A DNA stretch of 43,065 nucleotides, from contig CAYWQX010000016.1 of NCBI GenBank assembly GCA_964460985.1, positions 1 through 43,065 of the forward strand, in the 5' to 3' direction. The notes below the pieces were generated by a model. It saw only the letters and a program-made list of their open reading frames with translations, had not been told where the DNA came from and made no database searches. Below, piece by piece: positions 25,250-32,800 of this stretch. This DNA is from CAZABG01 sp964460985. GTDB taxonomy: Bacteria; Chlamydiota; Chlamydiia; Chlamydiales; Parachlamydiaceae. Positions within the stretch are counted from its first letter, which is position 1, and every line of letters starts with the position of its first letter. A program made the translations under genes and the position numbers.

Positions 25250-25902
25250 AAAATCAGCTTTTGTTTAAAAGGGTCGGTGACTTCTATCTTGAAATGAGTT
25301 TTAAACTCTTTGGGTGTCAGCTGGTATAAAATAGCAGATCTTTCGGGATCAAATCCTTCATCGATCAACTGTTGAGAGGCATGAGGGAGTAAATTAGGGA
25401 CTAATCCAACAGCTCTAAACCCACTTTTTTCTGCCACTTTTTGCGATTTGATATTATTTTTATGGCAAACAAGGGTGATCAAATCGAGAAGAAAATATTC
25501 GAAGCCCACCTTTGATATAATTTGTACTCCAAGAGAAGCCAAGCCTCGATTTTGAACAGCTTCCCTAACCCAGTAACCCATTTCCATACTGCTTGGATTT
25601 AATCGATAGCCCGGAAAAAGATGGCACGAAAAAAGAAACTCATGAGTCTTTTTATCAAACGCTCCGAAACAGTACTCGAGACCTAATAGATAGTCAGCTT
25701 TAAGGGATTGAAGGCGTAGTGTTTGCGATTCTAAATCATTCGGGAAATGCGCCCACTGCATAAATCTCTTTAAATTCCCCCTCGACTCGTTGATAGCTTC
25801 ATTCAATTTCTCGGCGTCAGATGCTTCAAAAGGCCTCAAAATAAGGTTTGAGGATGAATCTTCATAGTGAATTTCAAGGGGCGGAAGTTTTCTAAATCCC
25901 AT
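25246..25902 (-). CDS. GNAT-family N-acetyltransferase (RimJ/RimL-like)
   Basis: After the N-terminal strand LILRPFEASDAEKLNEAI come GYWVREAVQNRGLASLGVQIISKV, the acetyl-CoA pyrophosphate-binding helix, and CHKNNIKSQKVAEKSGFRAVG, typical of the RimJ/RimL branch that acetylates protein N-termini. The frame continues upstream to 26130 but that stretch is not GNAT-like and overlaps other genes, so ATG 25902 is used (218 residues). No good ribosome binding site is seen there, so the exact start is open. It is divergent from the small gene at 25949. Confidence 0.85.
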   Translation of the reverse strand: MGFRKLPPLEIHYEDSSSNLILRPFEASDAEKLNEAINESRGNLKRFMQWAHFPNDLESQTLRLQSLKADYLLGLEYCFGAFDKKTHEFLFSCHLFPGYRLNPSSMEMGYWVREAVQNRGLASLGVQIISKVGFEYFLLDLITLVCHKNNIKSQKVAEKSGFRAVGLVPNLLPHASQQLIDEGFDPERSAILYQLTPKEFKTHFKIEVTDPFKQKLIL

Positions 25903-25948
25903 GAGAGCTTTATAGCAAAATAGGGAATTATGAAAAGAGGTAATCATC

Positions 25949-26068
25949 ATGAAGTTTTTAGAAAGGACTAGAATTAAATACCTTATCCAAATTTTTGAGC
26001 CGCACCTTTTCTTTGACCAAATGAAGAGAGCTTTGTTAGTCTTGCTCGAGCAAAAGGACACGGAATGA
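25949..26068 (+). CDS. 39-residue protein coupled to the four-TM array
   Basis: ATG at 25949 is preceded by AGAGG about 8 nt upstream and opens a 39-residue frame beginning MKFLERTRIKYLIQIFEPHL. The product is amphipathic and basic at its start. Its TGA overlaps the next ATG as ATGA, so translation of the first four-TM gene is probably coupled to it. It could be a leader peptide or a small membrane-associated protein. No family is recognised. Confidence 0.55.
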   Translation: MKFLERTRIKYLIQIFEPHLFFDQMKRALLVLLEQKDTE

Positions 26069-26796
26069 ATTGTACCAACCTTCAAAAATGTGCAAATGAA
26101 CTCATCCCTCATTTTGAAAAAAGAGCTCATAAAGACAGCTTAAGCTGCATGAGCGGACCTTATGCCGCCCTCATCCAAGGAGCTGTTCTTGCCGCCCTTT
26201 TTACAGGAACGAGGCTTCTTCATTACTATGCCCGTGGAAAGCCTGTAGAATGCATCCCTTTAAATGGGGAAAAAGCCTCCATTTTCCTGAACGGCTATTC
26301 GCCTGCTCAAAAAGTCTCTTTTGTTTCTCAAGTTGTTTTAGGCATTGTATGCCTGATAGAGATCGCATCTATTCAATTCATACTTTCAATTTATGCGGGG
26401 CTTAAAACGCCCGAATACGGCAAAAAAATTGAGAGCGTTTTCCACGATTGCAAAGAGGGGGTTTTGCCATCCAATACAACCGAAATAGTAATCAACATCC
26501 TTAAAAATTTTTCGGCCGACTATCAAAGGACTTCTAAAACGACAAGCCTCTTAACAACCTCTCTCTTATTGGTGTTTAGTGCAGTTAGTGTCTTGTCCCT
26601 TTTTTGCCTCGAAAAATCGTTGAGGAGCCATATCAGAATGAGTTTATTAGTCATAAGCGTTGTCGCGATTAATTTGCTCTCGATCGCTTTTGAAGCCTTT
26701 TCATACGATTTAGCCTTTGAGTGCCGCTATAACCCCTCTTCAGAACTATCTATGTGGAGCGGATGTTATCAAAATTATACTAAAGGAATAGGATGA
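26065..26796 (+). CDS. four-TM cysteine-framed membrane protein, array copy 1
   Basis: A 243-residue protein of unknown function with four hydrophobic segments (about 30-54, 83-112, 157-181 and 189-216). The N-terminus MNCTNLQKCANEL has two spaced cysteines, and the end WSGCYQNYT has a W-x2-C-x-N-like motif, both shared with the later array members. The largest soluble loop lies between TM2 and TM3. It is the most diverged of the first three. It starts inside the 39-residue gene's stop (ATGA). Confidence 0.75.
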   Translation: MNCTNLQKCANELIPHFEKRAHKDSLSCMSGPYAALIQGAVLAALFTGTRLLHYYARGKPVECIPLNGEKASIFLNGYSPAQKVSFVSQVVLGIVCLIEIASIQFILSIYAGLKTPEYGKKIESVFHDCKEGVLPSNTTEIVINILKNFSADYQRTSKTTSLLTTSLLLVFSAVSVLSLFCLEKSLRSHIRMSLLVISVVAINLLSIAFEAFSYDLAFECRYNPSSELSMWSGCYQNYTKGIG

Positions 26797-26840
26797 ACTG
26801 CACACACTTACTAGATGGATGTTAATCTATTTCATCAAAC

Positions 26841-26879
26841 TATAATGATGTGCCAATATAACCATTATTTTTTAAAGGA
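26841..26879 (+). promoter_or_regulatory. -10 element and ribosome binding site for array copy 2
   Basis: A perfect TATAAT lies at 26841-26846 in the gap between array genes 1 and 2, and AAAGGA at 26874-26879 sits 6 nt before the ATG. No convincing -35 is seen. It suggests independent transcription of this pair. Confidence 0.5.
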
Positions 26880-26885
26880 TGTCTT

Positions 26886-27647
26886 ATGACTATACAAGTG
26901 TGCCAGGATCTATCGACCTGTTTAAATCAATTAGCCCTATCGATCGCCACCAAACAGTCGGCCTTGATGGGAAAAAGGTATTTGATTACGGGACAACAGT
27001 TAGACTACGTATACCCGCCTGTCAATTGGCTTTTGGTAGGCTTACAAATTTTGGAAACATGTTTTTCCAAAGAATCATTGGAAGAAAGCCAGCCGCTCAA
27101 TCAAAGAAAGGTCTCTACTATCTCTAATAAGACGATTATCCTTGCCGCCAATTTAGGAGTGCAATTTGTTCTGGGACTCACTGAGCTTTTGTTTGTTCAT
27201 ATCTTTAAAAGTTCTCCCTCTGATTTACAGATGGAGGCAAGAAGTGTTTTTTTAGATACTCAAACGGTTCAAGCTAGTAGTTATTGCATCCCAGCGTATT
27301 CAAATCCTGAAGAAGCAAAGAGCGGATTCATAAGTTTTGGAAATAAGTATGTTCCAGGCTATGCAAGTGATTTTAATGATATTGTTGTCACAGCGATACA
27401 ATTTTCCGCCGGCTTTAAAATGGCGATTTCTTTATGCGCGATTATAGGGGTTTCATTGTTGGCTTTATGCAGTCGAGGACTATCTGCAAAACCCATAACG
27501 TTAGGCATCTTTGTTTTAACAGGTTTATTTAACTTAGGCCTTTTAGCCATTTCCATTTACCAGCTCTCCGCTGTAGCCAAAGTAGATGCAGGTGCTCAAA
27601 TGATAAAAGGGTGGAATGATTGTAAGAATTTAACTTTATCCACCTGA
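26886..27647 (+). CDS. four-TM cysteine-framed membrane protein, array copy 2
   Basis: A 253-residue protein, clearly paralogous to copy 4. Both begin with VCQDLSxCLNQ, continue with a GxRYLIxGQ block, share YVPGxAxxxN and FKMAxSL before TM3, and end W-N-x-C-K-N. Membrane segments lie at about 44-61, 84-107, 176-195 and 203-226; the TM2-TM3 loop (about 70 residues) has further cysteines. N- and C-terminal cysteine motifs suggest a disulfide or metal role, or effector-like membrane insertion. No known family is recognised. Confidence 0.85.
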   Translation: MTIQVCQDLSTCLNQLALSIATKQSALMGKRYLITGQQLDYVYPPVNWLLVGLQILETCFSKESLEESQPLNQRKVSTISNKTIILAANLGVQFVLGLTELLFVHIFKSSPSDLQMEARSVFLDTQTVQASSYCIPAYSNPEEAKSGFISFGNKYVPGYASDFNDIVVTAIQFSAGFKMAISLCAIIGVSLLALCSRGLSAKPITLGIFVLTGLFNLGLLAISIYQLSAVAKVDAGAQMIKGWNDCKNLTLST

Positions 27648-27693
27648 ACCCGTTTTAGGAAGGGATGTTATAGTAAATCGCTCAAAGCGCAGC

Positions 27694-27740
27694 TTGAAAT
27701 ACTAGCTATTAGCAATTATACTTATCTCCATTTAATGGAG
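27694..27740 (+). promoter_or_regulatory. promoter and Shine-Dalgarno hairpin for array copy 3
   Basis: TTGAAA (27694-27699) and an ATTATA-type -10 (about 27715-27720) form a plausible promoter. Immediately after it CTCCAT (27726-27731) pairs perfectly with ATGGAG (27735-27740), hiding the GGAG Shine-Dalgarno that precedes the ATG at 27745. The transcription start would lie close to the hairpin. Confidence 0.5.
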
Positions 27741-27744
27741 ATTT

Positions 27745-28467
27745 ATGTCATCAGAATGCTCTTTGATGAGAATATACGGGGATTGTTTTAGAGAAGCGAC
27801 TGTGGCTGCAACGACCGTTGCAAGCGAGGTGGGAAATGAGAATTATCGTTTGAGTAACCCTTTTGAAAGGGTTATATTACAGACTTTGCCGGATATTGCA
27901 ACAGAAGCTGGTTTGATTTATTTATGCCGCTCTTTATCCCGAAAAAAAATTAAAAATATTGAATCGGGTTTACCGTGTAAATCAAAGTCTATTTTTATAA
28001 AGAGAGGGATCGTCGCTCTTCCATTCGTCTCAGCTATCCTTAAAATCGTTTTATTTCGTCATTTTATCGATCGTTTTCAGGCAAATATCAATCAATTTGC
28101 GGTAGATTTGATCGCGCTTACACATATTCACGAGGCAGGCCCTCTTTGCGACGCTGACTATTATCCTTCCGTGCTAGAAACTTTTTCGACTCATTTTGAT
28201 CAAAACTTTGAACGGAATTTGTTTTACGTCAAGATGAAAGGGCTTGTCCAAGTGATATCGTCATTGGCATTAGCTGGGGTTGCATTATTCATCGCTTTCA
28301 ATAGTCGAAAAATATCCTGTCAGATGGTGATCACCTTAGGACTTATATTTCTATGTAATGGAGCCATTTTTGCGCACGGCCTCTTTGATGTTCAAAAAGG
28401 ATCGGTTCCTTATAGATTTGAAAATTATGAAAATGAGATACAAGCCTGCTTGAAAGTAATGGAATGA
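27745..28467 (+). CDS. four-TM membrane protein, array copy 3 (diverged)
   Basis: A 240-residue unknown membrane protein with about four hydrophobic segments (about 50-60, 90-108, 170-187 and 195-213). It has paired cysteines near the N-terminus (positions 5 and 14) and one near the end (QACLKV), but lacks the WxxC.N tail. Size, position and topology place it with copy 1 rather than copies 2/4, though sequence similarity is weak by eye. Confidence 0.75.
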   Translation: MSSECSLMRIYGDCFREATVAATTVASEVGNENYRLSNPFERVILQTLPDIATEAGLIYLCRSLSRKKIKNIESGLPCKSKSIFIKRGIVALPFVSAILKIVLFRHFIDRFQANINQFAVDLIALTHIHEAGPLCDADYYPSVLETFSTHFDQNFERNLFYVKMKGLVQVISSLALAGVALFIAFNSRKISCQMVITLGLIFLCNGAIFAHGLFDVQKGSVPYRFENYENEIQACLKVME

Positions 28468-28497
28468 TTAAAAAAATAGGATCAATAGGAGCGATTC

Positions 28498-29256
28498 ATG
28501 GTTTTACAAGTGTGTCAGGATCTATCAAATTGCTTGAATCAAGGATCAATGCAAGTAATTGAGAGACAAAAAGTTTTATTAGGAAACAGATATCTAATCA
28601 TCGGTCAAGGTGTTGATGTGGCTTATCCCATCGTTAATTCTATTTTAAGCTTGGCTTTAACCGTAGATAGCTTTTTTTCTAGATCAACCGAAGAGGTAGA
28701 ATACGCTTCTCTTGAAACAAGAAGAATTAGCCGATGCATTTCAAAGGAAAAGCTTGCCTCCTTGAATTTTTTAGCTCAATTCATGTTTGGATGGATGGAA
28801 TGGTCCTTTATTTCTTTAGATAGAATGGCTCCCGCTTTCTTAAAACAAACTCAAGATAATCTGGAAGTTTGGAATAATCGAACCATGCAAATGGTTGTAT
28901 GTAATCAGAACTATTCTACGCCGTTTGCAGCAAGAGAAGGGTTTATTTACTCCGCCGATTCTTATGTCCCTGGGTTTGCCAATTCCTATAATTATTTTGT
29001 TTTAAGCGCTGTAAAAGATTCAGCCTCGTTTAAAATGGCCCTTTCTCTTTTGGCCATCATTGGGCTCGTTTGTGTTCAGCTAACAGGAGAAAAGACTTAT
29101 AAAAGACCCTTTACTTTCACTCTTATAACAGCAACTTTGTTCTTTAACTTGGCGATACTGGGGCTCTCGATCTATCAATTTACGACCCTTCCTAAAGTGA
29201 ATGCAGGCGCAGAGCTATTACAAAGCTGGAATAACTGTAAGAATAGTACGGCATGA
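28498..29256 (+). CDS. four-TM cysteine-framed membrane protein, array copy 4
   Basis: A 252-residue paralog of copy 2. The first codons are almost identical at the DNA level (about 22 nt with one mismatch over TACAAGTGTGxCAGGATCTATC), and motifs YVPGFA, SFKMALSL and the tail WNNCKN match. AGGAG lies about 7 nt before the ATG. Gap from copy 3 is 30 bp, so copies 3 and 4 form a second cotranscribed pair. Function unknown. Confidence 0.85.
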   Translation: MVLQVCQDLSNCLNQGSMQVIERQKVLLGNRYLIIGQGVDVAYPIVNSILSLALTVDSFFSRSTEEVEYASLETRRISRCISKEKLASLNFLAQFMFGWMEWSFISLDRMAPAFLKQTQDNLEVWNNRTMQMVVCNQNYSTPFAAREGFIYSADSYVPGFANSYNYFVLSAVKDSASFKMALSLLAIIGLVCVQLTGEKTYKRPFTFTLITATLFFNLAILGLSIYQFTTLPKVNAGAELLQSWNNCKNSTA

Positions 29257-29327
29257 ACCCCCTGAAGGATTAAACCTGATAGATTGTATGGACTTTTAAC
29301 CCCTTTTCGTTATAACCTTATAGCTCT

Positions 29328-29412
29328 GGAAGAGTGGCAGAGTGGCCGATTGCGTCTGTCTTGAAAACAGAAGCCCTGCAAGGGGCCGTGGGTTCGAATC
29401 CTACCTCTTCCG
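29328..29412 (+). tRNA. tRNA-Ser(UGA)
   Basis: A complete class II tRNA: acceptor GGAAGAG/CTCTTCC with discriminator G, an anticodon stem-loop with CTTGAAA (anticodon UGA), a long variable arm and a GTGGG/CCTAC T-arm. It is the intact parent of the degenerate copies that follow. Confidence 0.95.
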
Positions 29413-29510
29413 AACTTTGTGAGGAGGAGAACAAGCCAATAGTTTGGCTTGTATGTAGGTTCGAAGTGAGCATGATTGGCTTATGGCAATCATGTAAACC
29501 GGCCCGAAGG
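29413..29510. other. spacer with two perfect hairpins after tRNA-Ser
   Basis: ACAAGCCAA/TTGGCTTGT (29431-29439 with 29444-29452, 4-nt loop) and CATGATTG/CAATCATG (29471-29478 with 29487-29494) are perfect inverted repeats of 9 and 8 bp. No T-run follows either, so they are not typical terminators. Nothing coding is seen. Confidence 0.7.
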
Positions 29511-29790
29511 GGAATCCTACCTCTTCCGAATGAAAGCTAATTTTGATTAGGAGTGGCCGAAGATCGAACGTCTGTCTTGAAAACAGAAGCCCTGCAAGGG
29601 GCCGTGGGTTCGAATCCTACCTCTTCCGAACTGATTTGTATATCGCATTTGCTGTGAATCGGCCCAAAAAGGAATCCTACCTCTTCCGAATGAAAGCTAA
29701 TTGTGATTGGGATTGGCCGAAGATCGAACGTCTGTCTTGAAAACAGAAGCCCTGCAAGGGGCCGTCAAGTTCGAATCCTACCTCTTCCGA
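29511..29790 (+). repeat. array of broken tRNA-Ser(UGA) copies, 160-bp period
   Basis: 3' tRNA ends (GAATCCTACCTCTTCCGA) recur at about 29512-29529, 29612-29629, 29672-29689 and 29773-29790 beyond the intact gene. Two long pseudo-copies (about 29548-29629 and 29708-29790) keep the anticodon arm, variable arm, T-arm and 3' acceptor but lack the 5' acceptor strand. The stretch 29569-29629 is identical to 29353-29413 of the true tRNA (61 bp). ATGAAAGCTAATT begins at 29530 and again at 29690, giving a 160-bp unit. The last copy has a changed T-arm (GTCAAG for GTGGG). None can form a functional acceptor stem. Confidence 0.85.
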
Positions 29791-29855
29791 AATGGGCATC
29801 ATTTTACTATAAAAAATCAATCTATGATCCTCTTCAATCCCTAAAGGGGGGAATC

Positions 29856-32800
29856 TTAAATTGCCTCTTCGATAGGCAGGTTCATCGTTTTTGCAATCAT
29901 CAATTCAATATCACTAAGCCCGCTCTTCACTTGATTTTTCTCCCGGCTAAGCGCGGCAAATGAGGCTAAAAGAAGATTTGGATTAAATTGACTGAGCCAA
30001 GATCTCATCGGTTTTCTGATATCTTTAGGATATTCCAATGCTGCCGATAAATATCTAAGCTGTCCCTCAAGGAGTTTAAACTCAGACATGGCTTTAAGGG
30101 TAGCTGAATCAAAAGTATCACCGGCAACTGCTTCACGGGTGTAAGTATCATAAACAATGACCCCCATGTTTTTTGAATCTTTGTGTTTTTGGAGCATTTT
30201 TTTCCAGTGGGTGGCCTCTTTTTGCGTCAGGACCCCCACTTTTAAGATTTCAAGGGAAGAGTCACTTTTTTTCGTGTAGTGAACCACTATTTCAAAGAGA
30301 TCGCATTGTGTTTTTGATCCAAATTCAGAAAGCGGATCACCGAAACTCTCTCTTGGTAAATAATGCTCTGAAAACCAGATCCGCTTATCCACATGAGGGG
30401 CGAGTTCTCGAAGTGATTCGATGGTAGATTTATTTAAATGATCATGCACATAGTAGAAGGTGGGCATTACACTTTGATTCTTCATCTTCAGAAAAGACCA
30501 TCCTTTTTCAGCGATTTCAAAAAGGGGATGGGAAGAAGAGGTTAGAGTCAAGAATTCTAGCGATCTGGGATTAAAGGAGGGCCACAGGCTTTCTTGGTAA
30601 ACTTTTTGGAATTTATGCTGTGTGGAGCTTTCTTTCTCTTGGTTAAGCTCGTTTTCCTGCTCACTATTTTGCTCGATTGTAGCTTCTTTTCCAAGTGTGT
30701 CATCAAGCTGAAAATCAATTTCCTTGCCATCGGTAAAGACAGTCACCTGATCGGGCATTGGAGGTCTTGGAAGATCTATCATTCGTTGTTTAATAGAAGC
30801 CTTTTCTTCCTTAGAAAAATAGCTTGTGGTGGAGTAGATTTTTTCCATCTGTTGGATTAAAAGATCAAGGACTTGGGAAGTATTTTTTTCCTTTTCAATC
30901 CATCCAAAGAGCTTGCTTGGAGAAAAATCAATTTTCGGAACGAGGAAGTCTTTGAAAGCATTGAAAATTTCTTTCGTGGCAGAAAGGGTGGGGGCAAAGA
31001 GCATTTTATCTATAATCGCTCGACGAATAATGTCGTGCAATTTGTGAATGTAGGCCTGATAGTTATCTAAAGCGGCCTGTTTAGCTTCTAGGTCGGTAAC
31101 ATAGTTAATTAACACCTCTAAGTGCAGTTTTTCTGATCCTTGATTGATTTTATGGGCCGTTTTTTTAGTCACTGCAAAATAAATCAGCTGTTTTTGCCCC
31201 TCTTCCACGATTTGAGAGAAGTTTTTAGCCATGAAAAGCTTTTTAAATTCCTTTAAGGAACGGAGGCGAAAGGCATTCTGCAAAAGACAGAATAAGGGTT
31301 GATTATCCACAAGAACCACACACGATCCCGCTTGCGGTACGTTTGTTCCAAAGCCGTGAATTTCGTCCAAATAGGTGACATATTCTTCTTTAGGAAGAGG
31401 GCATTGGCTGAAGGGGTAGTTTTTACCGGATGCTATATCTCTATACACTAGTAGGTCGCCTTCTTTATTTTTGGTCATAAAGACACACGCTTTAATGTCT
31501 GGCCTTTTCATTTTTAACGTTTTGCTCATTCGGTCTACCATGACATCATTAGGTATTCCCTTCAGCAACGCACCTCCATCTACGATCAAGCTGATATCTT
31601 TACGTTGAACCAAGTAGGTATCGATGATCTCATGCATCAAATCCTTTGGTTTTTCCGCCGTCAATAAATGGATTCCATCCTGGGGATTTTTAGCTTGGAT
31701 GAGGTGTAAAGCTTCCCCGATCGTGCCAGGATCCCATAACATTTTAAGGCTTGCATGATAAACTCCATCGTTATATGGAGTGCCAGAATCGAAATATAAA
31801 GAGGCAAACATGGATGCGAAGTTTTGTGGATTGGATCTAAGAGCTCTTTCCCAAAAAGCGATCTGAGGTGCGATTTTTTTACGTATATAAAGTAATGCAG
31901 CCTCATGGTTACGCTTAATCTTTTCCATCGTTTCCTGCGAAAGGGGGAAATCAAAATCAGCAGAGGGAGCCCATTTTTTTAATATCTTGTAGGCTTGAGT
32001 GTTTTCGGGGTCGATTTTTCTTAATTTGACCTCTCTTCGGCTGCTTTCAATCATTAGGGCTACGAGCGACTCCACTTGGGGTAGGGAAAGTCCTTCATGT
32101 AGATAGGTCAAATAGGTTTTAACCAGCTCTTCGTAAGGTGATAGAATTGTACATTGTTCAAGAGGGTTGTTGTTGCCGTGATAAGGTTTAATGGTCTCTA
32201 TTTTTGAATTTTCTAAAGACCGTCCAAAATGGATATTTACACTCTGATGAAGAGCATTTTTAAAGAGTTTTAATAATACCCCACGGATAAGGCATATTTC
32301 TTCAAATTGAGGATGTTTTTTTAGAAACTCAGATATTTGTTCTGTTTTTCCCGAGAGATAATCTATAAATAAAAGCCGGTCAGAATCCTTTAAATTGAGT
32401 TCTTTGGATTCTGAAAGTTTTTTGGCTATTTTGGGGACGATGTTATTTAAGTAGTATTCCTGATCGACATCTACTAGCTGGTTTTCTGCGATTAATCGGG
32501 CGAGCAGAGGCTCTTCTAACAGAAGCCTTATGGCTCGATCGATCGCAAGAATAAATGTCTTCTCGAGTTTTTTCTTATGTCCGACAGGATAGTTTAGCTC
32601 TTCTCGTTGATTGAACAAATCGTGTCCTTCATCACCAATTACTTTACCACTCTCTCTAATCTCTCTTAGGCTTGGTTTTAAAGATTCAAGTGCGGTTTCT
32701 TGTTTGGAAGTCGTATCTTGGTAGCAAAGATCGAGAAAATTCAGCTCGAAGGCCTGAAGATCGGGTTTAGTCGATGAAAAAATGGCCCTGTCACTTTTTG

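Noticed and set aside
25903..26130. Longer N-terminus for the GNAT protein
   Set aside because: The extra 76 residues are not GNAT-like and lie antisense to the 39-residue gene and the first array gene.
29511..29790. CRISPR array
   Set aside because: The repeated units are tRNA-Ser fragments with related spacers, not short repeats with unique spacers, and no cas genes are nearby.
22981..29790. Genomic island bounded by two tRNA-Ser genes
   Set aside because: The two tRNAs have different anticodons and opposite strands, no integrase lies between them, and the enclosed genes include an ordinary cyclophilin; flanking alone is not evidence.
29333..29963. Short frames across the tRNA-Ser array
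   Set aside because: They translate tRNA-derived sequence and repeat it in the same pattern, so they are by-products of the RNA repeats.
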